Made by a program: the position numbers and the translations under genes. A stretch of 64,000 bases of DNA from Liolophura sinensis (Eukaryota; Mollusca; Polyplacophora; Chitonida; Chitonidae). Below the pieces are notes generated by a model, which was not told the DNA's origin, searched no databases, and saw nothing but the letters and a program-made list of their open reading frames with translations. Each line of letters opens with the position of its first letter. Position 1 is the stretch's first letter. Shown here piece after piece: positions 47,081-58,000 of the stretch. The DNA lies in contig NC_088297.1 in assembly GCF_032854445.1 (NCBI RefSeq), positions 10,812,163 through 10,876,162 of the forward strand, in the 5' to 3' direction.

Positions 47081-47440
47081 GGACTCACTAGCACAGGTGG
47101 TACATCTTCCCCTTCGGGAACTGTAGATCCAGGGTCATTCCAGTGTAGAGTCACACCTAAGACTTTAAAAGAGGAGGTTGCAACTTCCATGCTTGGCGTT
47201 CAGCTTGAAGGGGATAGTGCAACTGCTGGTTGACCCGTGTCAGTATAATGTTTTGTGCGGGGCGGCTTACTTGCCTTCCGTAAGACGTCTCTGTGAAGCA
47301 GCACTAGATAAAAGAGCGTTGGAAATCTGTTCTGCGACAAGGAGGCACATTACATGCATTCTAAGGATTCCTTCGTCGTGATATGACTGAGAAATTGTTA
47401 AGCACGACGTTAAACCCCAAGCACTCAACTCACTCACTCA
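47081..47440 (+). mobile_element. SINE family B
   Basis: Diverged head (CACTAGCACAGGTGGTACAT), body GCTTGGCGTTCAGCTTGAAG, tail CACGACGTTAAACCCCAAGC and (TCAC)n. Confidence 0.88.
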
Positions 47441-48788
47441 AAGCGAAACTCAGATAAATGTTTTGATAATCGACAACTTATAAACTAGCATTGTCCACGA
47501 TCTGAATACTCATTTCATTCAATCAGATAGATGATACCTTGCTACTTTATCATTGAAAACGAAAACTTATCTTATTTTTCCTACTTCATATAATCTCTTA
47601 CCTCTTCAGTAGTTTGTGTTTGATTTTCTTTTTTGGGAATTGTTGTGCGATTATTAACAGCTAGTATACAAATGTCTGTTTTGGTGTTTAGATCCACAAA
47701 TTCTCTGTCAAATGCGAGAAAGATCCAGAATCTCGTGTCTCCTAGCAATGACCCGCCCTCATATTACTCTGTTATATCTCTTGGATGTATGCGTGGGTGC
47801 ATATATAGACCAGCCCCCCCTGCCCGGCTTCTCCTGTCCACAGACGCAGATTACAGCCAGCCAACCGTAATGTCAGTAGCAATATATTAGCCATATATAT
47901 ATAACTCTGCATGCATGAGGGACCTTCTGCACAAGGGAGTTATTTCCAACCCGAAACTCCTCTGTTGCTTAAACATTGTGTCAGTGTGTTGTTATGGTTG
48001 GCTGGCTGTGATTACCTTCGCAGGAGAGGATATGGACAGTGCACAGGCTGTTAGGGTTAGTTGGCTGTGATGCCCTTCTCAAAACAGGATATAGACAGTA
48101 CACGGGCTGCTACGGCTGTGACGGTTGTCTGACTGTACACAGAGCTAAGTTGCACAGGGTGTGGCTACGTTGGAAGTGACCGTCCGGCTGCATTTAAGTA
48201 AGTTAAAATGTTAGATAAATTTAGATATATTCTAGTTCCACTACGTATTGTATAGTCAGTTGCCTTTAGTCAGAGAACATATAACCATACTCCAATAGTT
48301 TTCGCCTTTTGTGACGGCGGTCAGTTTTCAGGGTGGAGAAAAACCTTCCTGTGCTAAACCACCAAACTACACTGATGAACTTTTCCACGTGTGGCGTACA
48401 GATATGAACACCGTAATAGTCGCTGACCACTTAATATTACCATAGACTAATGAACTTTGAGAGCTACAAATTATATAACGTCTATGAGGAAATCGTAAGG
48501 GATATGACTTACGAAGACCTGTAAAAATTGGCCCCTGGCCATTGCGAGTTTGTGTCTGAAGGTGCAAGAGATAAGCTTGGATGTACGGTCTACTTTTTAT
48601 CACCATACTGCCATCGACAAAAAAGCGTTTAGACGTCATTTTCTCGAGAACAGTGAATACATCTGTGCTGATATTTAATATGTAGATAGACCACGCACGT
48701 GGTAACTTCCTATTGCAGAAACCACATTTATATCTTGGAAACTCACAATCAGTAGTCAAGTGTACTCTTCACTCTTCCAGAAAACACA
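47441..48788. other. 5' flank of the right MOXD1-like gene
   Basis: No exon, SINE or clear promoter element was identified. A palindromic-looking TGTGATTACCTTCGCAGGA/TGTGATGCCCTTCTCAAAA pair (about 48008-48090) suggests a short imperfect duplication. Confidence 0.45.
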
Positions 48789-51700
48789 ATGATGGTGATT
48801 AGAGTCTGCGTTTTGATACTTTCTCTCGTATTCTTGACCCACGGGCACGATCATGCCGAGCCATACTCGCCCCTCCCCAACACTGCAATCTTTGACCCGG
48901 ACAACAAGTACCACATGGCATGGGACTTCGATGACGAGTTCATAAGGTTCAAAGTAACTGTGGAGACCCGGGGCTACATCGGAGTGGGGTTCTCTCCAAA
49001 TGGCGGTATGAAGGGTTCGGATATAGTCATCGGCTGGGTGGACGACGTCACTGGTCAGGGGTACCTGTCTGTAAGTGTACATTACGTTGCAAACATTAAG
49101 AGGAGCTTAATCTGCGTACAGGCTAAATGAAAGCTTCATAAAGGAGAAGGTGATGAGAGGATGTTCATTATCAGGCTTCATAAAAGCTTCACAAAGGAGG
49201 CAACAAAAAGAGGCCATGCATTACCTTGTGTTAGATATAGGCATCATAAAGGATAGAAGGATAAGACATTCATTAGCTTCATAAATAAAACAGGCTTTAC
49301 AAATGTTTCGTAAAGGACGAAATGATTAGTAGACATTTACTTATAATAGATTCCGTGAAGTACATGTTTCATAAAGGAATAACCGACGGGACAACTATTT
49401 CCGGATAATTGTGTTCGTAAAGCATAGAAGTAGATCACAAGCTAAATTCTACCACAAATAGATTTATTAGACCTACACCAAATCCTCATTTACATGCACA
49501 AATTAAATATACTAATAGGATAGAGAGGTCTGAAATATCCAACCATACAAAAATTATTTTCAAACATCCTTTTCCCCTTAAAGCAATTCTAAATAAATTT
49601 TAGTTTTTCAAATAACGTGTCAGACATATATCATTACGGAAACATAATTTTTGTGTTTTCTCTCTCTTTAATCGCAACCCAATAACAATAACTGAATTCG
49701 CATAATTAATTAATTAATTAATCAATAATTTACTTTCCAGGATCGTCACGCCGTAGGTCACTCTGAGCCTCTGGTAGACGCCAGTCAGGACTACACTCTC
49801 CATTACAGTCATCAGAACGGCACCCACACCGTTCTACAGATCAGCCGTAAACTACAACTGTGCGGAGACGAAGATCACTTTCTGACGGTAGCCACTGCAG
49901 ATAAAACCAATATTTAATCTAACCGTTAACACTGGAGATGTATCACACGAAAACCTCTTTGAAACTGCAAAATTAATCTGTTAATTTTGACAGACTGTCA
50001 GTTGTCTGAGTGATGCTAGAATGTATTCTGCTATTACAGCGGATTGTTCTGTTAAATATGACACACACGTTCTGTTAATTCAACATAAAGATTCTATTAG
50101 ACTAACAGGATACTATGTTGAACATTACAGAATATTATGTTATATAAACAGAATACATTCTAGTATAACTCAGATTAATAGCTGGGCTGACTTAAGCAAC
50201 CAAACCCAACACTGTGATAATTTATTAATTATCTGTCATAAAGGCAAAGAACTCACTAACATAATGTACAGGGCAGGTGAAAGATCATTAAATATTGTCC
50301 GGGAAAACAGTTATGTTTTAGAATATTTTTCGATGTACAAAAATACATTTAAAACTTTGGATTCTAATGAAAGTATTTCAGGCCAGATATACTGCTGTGA
50401 CGTCACTGGCACCCTTCTGGTTCCCGACAGACCGAATCCTGTGTTTTAGATGCATTTAGTCGGGTCAAAAAAAAATAAATAAAACCATTTTCCTTGACAG
50501 TGTCTAATGGTCTTTCAACTGAGAAATACTTTATTTTAGTGTTTTCTTTGTCTTTAGTATTCAGTAGAATTTATGTATTTACATTTGTGTAATGCACCTG
50601 GCGTAACTTCCATGGTAGTTCACACTGAAGAGATACGTTACCATGGCAAATGCGCTTGACAGAGTGTAGATTTATAAAATAAGCCCCGGGCCCTGGGATC
50701 ATAAAGTCATTTAAGACTTCAGTCAAAATTTCAGTCATTAAATTTGGTATCTTCCTTTCCGTTGTTTTAGCTGAACTTTGTTGTACAATAACTTACCCAG
50801 AATTTATGTGGTGAAGCCATATTTTGCCCTTGTTACATAAGAAATAACAATCTTAAAGTGATTTGAAATTTTGGCGTAAGTCTAACATTGCTGCGTGATC
50901 CCGGGGCCAGAACTGATTTGTTTCAAAAGTTCGATGACTGATGTTGCTGTCTCCGAGTCGAATGATTTTTGTCTCATTCGAGGTAACTCTTTTATGATTG
51001 TGGATTCCGTAAAACGCCAATCAAGTAAATGAATAAGTAAATAAATAAATAAATCCATTCCAAGGATGAAACCGTACGCCTGATATGGGCGTATAGTGAC
51101 GTGGATCCCTCAAAAGATGGCTCTATCCGATACCATGGTACTAACCGGGGAAACAAAAACATGTACCTACTGAACGCTAGGCCCCAAGAACCACCTTCTT
51201 CGGCCAACATGTTTTACGAAGACTACCTCAACCCTCAGGTAGGTTGATTATTTTCTATCGATTTCTGTCGATAATCAATGACAGTAGTCCATAATCAAAA
51301 TGATATGGTCATTCAAAAATAAGTAGCATTCGACTTCCAAGTCAATCTCGTGAGAGGGACGGGATTTTGGGAGTATTGCCAACAGATTTCTACACTTTAC
51401 ACTAGATTTTGAAGAGGAAACAGTGACAGACCGTCTCGCCATTCGTTACCCTTACTTTCAAACTCCCGTGGCTCTCACGAGATTACCGTGGCAGTCGAAT
51501 CCCGCTTATTGGTGAATGACGTTATTATATGTTATTTATGCATCGCGCAGCTTGACTTGGAAATAACCTCAGAAAAGGCACTGACTCTCAATACGTCCAT
51601 AATTTAAAGAATTCCAGCGTTTATTGCTACAAAGTCCCACGAGCAAATACAAATTTCCTGGCCAAGGCCGGGTTTGAACCAGCGCCACCAGTGAGATATC

Positions 51701-51934
51701 GGATGATTTAAATATATTATCACATATATCCATATGTTACAGGTGACCATTCCCACAAAACGAACCACATACTGGTGTCAGACATTCCCCCTTCCAAGAT
51801 TAAATAAAAAACACCATGTCATCAAGGTAAGGAAATGTTTTATTATAATTATTTCCTCCAACCATAATGCTGGTTGCCGTGGTATAAGTGAAATATTCTT
51901 GAGTACGTCGTAAAACACCAGTCAAATAAATAAA

Positions 51935-52007
<73 letters not shown>

Positions 52008-55000
52008 TGCTCCGTATTTTAAGTAGTTTATAACACTATTTTCTGTCATGTCAAAGTAGAGTCTAGCATTAAAAGATCAGAAAATATAAAAGTGCTACAA
52101 ACTTCAAGGCTGTGACATGTTACATGTAAACAGGTTCTTCAAGGTTCTTTTCCACTGAGCCTGTTGAGTCTATCATATATACTGAGATTATCAGTTGACT
52201 TGCTTTGTTCATTTCCCCTGAGTTCAGTCTATCAGAAGAAACGTTCTGTTCATTTCTCTACTTTGAGCCCACGCGTTCCATACGTATAGAACCTATCACT
52301 TGACGCCACAAGTTTTTTGGTGTCTCGTTCATTTTCCTCAGCATCAGCAAGCATGCTTTGTCCATTTTCCCAGGCTTAGCTTATCAACAGACAAGTTTTG
52401 TCCATTTTCCCAGGCTAAGCTTTCCCCAGGTTCAGCCTCTTAGCAGGCATGTTTTGTCCATTTTCCCAGGCTAAGCTTTTCCAGTTTCAGCCTCTTAGCA
52501 GGCATGTTTTGTCCATTTTCCCAGGCTTAGCTTATCAGAAGACATATTTGACCATTTTCCCAGGCTAAGCTTTCCCCAGGTTCAGCCTCTTAGCAGGCAT
52601 GTTTTGTCCATTTTCCCAAACTAAGCTTGTCAGCAGACACATTTTGTTCATTTTCCCAGACTAAGCTTTCCCTAGGTTCAGCCTATTAGCAGACATGGTT
52701 TGTCCATTTTCCAGATTAAGATTATCAGCAGATATGCTTTGTTTATTTCCCCAGGTTGAGCCTATCACAAGACACGTTTGCCTATTTTCTAAGGTTGAGC
52801 CTAGAAGCAAATTTGCTTTGTTTATTTTCCTAGGTTAAGCCTATCAGCAGATATGCTTAGACTATTTCCCAAGGCTGAGACTATCAACATACATAATTTT
52901 CCTGGTGGCCCAAGCTGAGCATATCAGCAGACACGTTTTGTCTATTTCCCCAAGTTGGGCCTATCACCACACATGTTGTGCCTTTTTTCACCAGGTTCAT
53001 AATTCCATAGTTTGGGCCTATCATGTGACTCATAGTGCTTAATTCCCCAGGCTGGGTCCACTGTGCATATTGAGTTTACATGTATCTCATGACTGTCTAT
53101 GCTTATTTCCATAGTTTGGGCCTATCATGTGACTCACTGTGCTTAATTCCCCAGGTTGAGTGTACCGTGCATATTTAGCTTACAGTGTATCTCATCACTG
53201 TCCATGCCTATTTTCCCAGATCGAGCCTGTCATACAGCCCGGACTAGAGTCCGAACTGCACCACATTGTCATGTACAACTGTTACCACAACGTCAGTAAC
53301 GAAACCGTCAGCACGGGCTATGAGTGTTTCTCCAGGAACATGCCTTCAGAACTCGGGGAGTGTACCTACATAATTGCAGCGTGGGCCGTCGGGGGTGGCG
53401 TGAGTAAATTAACATATAATATCATGTCTTAACTCTTGGGGCCCAAGAGCCTGTCCTGAGCCGTTATCAACCCCGTTATGTGATCGTGAATGAAGACTGT
53501 TGTGTTTATTTCTCCATACCGACAGAGTTTACATCTTGGTTCGTGGTTTCGCCTAAATCGCGATACCTGCAGCCAAATGATTAGATCCATTAGCTCGGGC
53601 CCCGATTTAGTTATCTCGAGCATCGAGATAATCGTCCAATGAAAATGAGATCTTCTTCTGGGAGTTTTTCTTTTCTTTGCTTTTCGTCCGCTTAAAAAAA
53701 AGAAAAACTCCAACCCGATATCCTTGTCTGTTTTTTTTATTCTCTTTATTGAGGGGCCTGTTAAAAAAAAAATCCGACTGCAAAAGCGGAAAAAATTTTT
53801 AAAAAATCACAGTTAAAAGAAGAGAAAGTCGCCATGTCCTGCGTATCAGTCTCATCCAAATACAAAGTAAATGCCGTTTAGTCTGCAGGACCTACGGTTA
53901 ATATCAGGTTTACCTTTTAATATCTTGTGGACCTAGTACATTACCGCAATTTTCTGTTATTTTAGACCTAGAAGGCTATTCAGGATATTTTGCAATTGTT
54001 GTGCATTCAGGGTTATTAACGGAACCTCCGTGGCCTACTGATTGGTGGGCTAAACACAGAACAATGACCCAGAGGCCTCACACCTATGCCATCGTGGGGA
54101 GTTCAAGTCCAGCTCATGTTGGCTTCCTCTTGAGTTGTATTTGAAAAGGTCTTTCAGCAACCTGTGGATGGTTGTGGGTTTTCCCGTTATGCTGGACGCT
54201 GTTGTATAAGTGAAATATTCTTGAGTATGGCGTAAAACACCAATGAAATCAAATCAAATCAGGGATATTGACTTGTGGTAATTCTTTAATGTATCTCAAA
54301 TTTGACAGCCTCTGATCTTCCCAGCACACGCCGGACTTCCGTTTGGCGTTGAGGGCGATGCCACGTTATTGATGATGCAGACTCACTATGACAATCCCCA
54401 AGGGAAGCAAGGTGTGTAATATTTCAACTGAATACTATTAATATATTAAAATGAAAAGAGAACAATCCTAGGGATACGAGCATAAAACATTTGTACACTC
54501 AAAAAATAATATGTTGTCTGGATGATGCTAGAATATTTTCTACTCTTGCAACATATTATTCTTTTAAATATAACACACGTTTTATTAATTAAACATAAAG
54601 ATTTCATTAGACTAACAGGATATTACGTTGAATAGGACACAGTATTATGTCATAATAACTGAAAACATTGTAGCATCACAACAGACTTTCTGTTAAAACT
54701 AACAGGTTAATTGTTTGAGTGTATGTAAGATAAAGACTATGTTTACAGTCAATAACAAACGAATGTGATGCACGCAAGCTGGGTGAGTACAATCCAGTTC
54801 TATTCTAGTCTTGGAACGTTGTATGAGCAGCCATTTTGTACTCAGTTTATCGCAGATGGACCTGAGTTCACAACAGCGCAAGATACAAGTCAAATGGTGT
54901 GTATTCAAAGACTCAAAACAGGAACCAGCTCTCACTGTTTCGGCTACGGTTTAATGTTATCCGATTTATCACATATCCAGCACACCGCATTCCTTGTCCC

Positions 55001-58000
55001 CTAATTTTCAACGTGGTCATGTAAGTGAAAAACTCTTGAGCACGACGTTAAAATACAACCAATTCTCGTCGTAGCTGCGCAGTTTTTGACGTGTTTTGTC
55101 TATCTGTTTTCAGGCCTTGTCGATTCGTCCGGATTTCGCTTCACGTTGACCCCTGACCTCCGGAAATATGACGCTGGTCTCCTAACAGTCGGGGAGACAA
55201 TCGGAACAGGACAAGTTATCCCACCTTTTGCTGATAGCTTTAAGACAGTTGGTTATTGTCACCCGGAATGTCTTTCACAGGTGAGTGACCGCGATCATGT
55301 CTGGTTCCAGCTTAATTGTTTCCATTTTTATAAAATCCCGTCTGTCTCGCGTTACCAACAAAGCGTCAAAATATTCAAAGAGATAACAAACTGCAAGCGA
55401 ATATTTGAAGTATTTATACATGCGTAGAAAGAAAAAAAACCCACAAAAAATCGTTTCATATGCAATTAAATAACTATATTGCTCTTGTTTTTCATGAAAT
55501 ATGATAAACTGTACATGAGTTTACAGGTTTGTATCTAATAAAACAGCTTGTTGAAAGTGTTCAGACATGAAAGGTTTTCCTTCCCGGTCCGTAAAGATCT
55601 TCTTCCTGCACATGAAAGGTTTTTTTTCCTGGGCATGAAGGACTTTCCTTCCAGGAATTCCACACCTTGATTACTTTAGAGGAGATGGCCGTAGTTGAGC
55701 TGTTAAGGTGTTTGTCTTTCAATTTCTGGGACACCAGTGGTGCGAGTTCAAATCCGAGCCAGGGAATGTGTGGATTGACCTGCACTAACCATAAGTACCT
55801 TATTGACAATAAGCATTCAACGGCACTAGAAGAATCGTTTACGCAGTTTAATGTTCGTTTTTCGTCTACACAGTTTAAAGTTCTCGTCTTCCACTAATAT
55901 AGATGATAAGTCTATACCTCACGTGGGGAAGTTCGTTAGTCTTGCCAAAAGTCTGTGGTTTATCCTGGCATCCTGATTTCCTCAAATCATAAAGCTGATC
56001 ACCGTGAGAAGAAATGAAAAAAATTTGAACATGTCATAAAGCTATTACATATCCATACATTATTTACTTTAGGGCATGGGAGACAACACTCAAGGTATCA
56101 CAGTGTTCGCTAGCATGCTGCACTCGCATTTGCTTGGACATGCCATGCGCGTGAGACACTTCCGGCAGGGTGCTGAGCTGCCAGTGCTGTCAGAAGACAA
56201 CAACTACGACTTTAACTATCAGGACACCAGGATGATGAGGGAAGAGGTGAAAATCTTGCCGGTGAGTTTCGATTCATCGTCAACACTAAAGCCTCCTATT
56301 CGCAAGGCAGCGGATATGTTTGCTAACCCATCAATCTAGGCTTTTCTGGTCAAAATGACAATCAAACATTGTTTTCATCAAATATTGTGTGCAGGTTCAT
56401 TTTTAAAGTTTAAAAGTCAGCCACTTCCGTGTCAAAGTTTTGCATATGTAGTGATTTCCTGTATTCTGATTGGTCACTTTTTCCTGCGCAATGACTGTTT
56501 TAAATACTGTCTTATTTGTAACATCCCACTGTTACACCAGTATCACCCTTGCCACCATATGCCCTAGAATGACTTTGGTGGATGACATTTTCAATGACGC
56601 ACTGTATGTGTGAATTGTGAGCTGTTGTCATTGAGTGAGTGAGTGCTTGGGGTTTAACGTCGTACTCAACAATTTTTCAGTCATATGACGACGAAGGAAT
56701 CTTTAGGGTGCATGTACGTGTAATGTGCCTCCTTGTAGCAGGACGGATTTCCACCGCTCTTTTATTTAGTGCTGCTTCACTGAGACGACTTACCGAAGGC
56801 AAGTAAGCCGCCCTGCCCGAGCCATTATACTGATACGGGTCAACCAGTCGTTGCACTATCCCCTTCATGCTGAACGCCAAGCGAGGAAGTTACAACTTCC
56901 TCTTTTAAAGTCTTAGGTGTGACTCGATCAAGGATTGATCCTGGATCTACCGGTCCCGAAGCGGACGCTCTACAAACTCTGTTGTCATTGCAGGACAGCA
57001 TTACGAGACCAATTGCTCAAAGAACCGGAGTTTTCTATTTTTTCTTATAATTTAAATAACATTTTCTGTATTTCTTCTAGATTTTATATCAGAAATATCT
57101 TATATATGGTACTGAATAATTGGCGATAGGCATTGCGATGGACACATACATAACCGCGGTTTCTTTCATAATAGCTCTGATTTTTTCTCTTTTATCTCTG
57201 ACTTACACATCTTTTCTCTGATTGTCACACCTTATCTCTGATTTTCCTATTTTATCTCTGATGTTCCTACTCTATCCCTGGTTTTCTCCACAGGGGGATC
57301 ATCTTGCTATGGAATGTGATTACAGGAGCACCAACCGAACCGAAGTCACTTTCGTAAGTTTATTTATTTATCGGATTGATATTTACGCCACACTCAGGAA
57401 TACTGCATGACGGCGGCCAGCATTATTGTGGGAGGAAACGACGTCGTAAGGAGTAGTATCAGGGTAAAATAGTAGGCACTCCTATATAGCGGATAGTGCA
57501 GCTACAGCTAAATGTACAAAATCCCTATTTCCAATTTGAATACGTTACTGTCAAAAATCCTATACAGCTAAAAGGAAAGGAATCATTACAATAAAGAGTA
57601 GAACGATGAAAGAACATAAAACACCGTCAGAGGACATCGCTTGATCTATTTTATTCTTTTAAACCGAGTATAATGTATTTGAAACAATGACCTTTATCGG
57701 TCACCAGTGACATTGCGCTAACTTTGTACAACAGTACATTATTATTGTGCAATGCAAGAATTATTGTCACTACCCTTCTTTTAACCTGACAGGGCGGCCT
57801 GTCAACAATGAACGAGATGTGCCTGGCTTTCCTTATGTACTACCCGCGTATCGCTCTCGGCAGGTGTAGAACCACCCCTTCCCCTCAGTATCTGGCCTCT
57901 TTCATCGGTGCCAAAATAGGGTAAGTTAATCAAGGCGAAAATTCGTAGTGCAACGTAAGCTTCTTATATTTTCTGGTGTTAATCAGAATTTTTGGTATCC

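Noticed and set aside
50021-50449. 142-codon frame in MOXD1-like intron 2
   Set aside because: Begins inside a MITE-like repeat, no domain recognised, and lies in an intron; judged chance.
51849-52049. Frame encoding a long Asn run
   Set aside because: Translation of the (ATT)n microsatellite next to a SINE.
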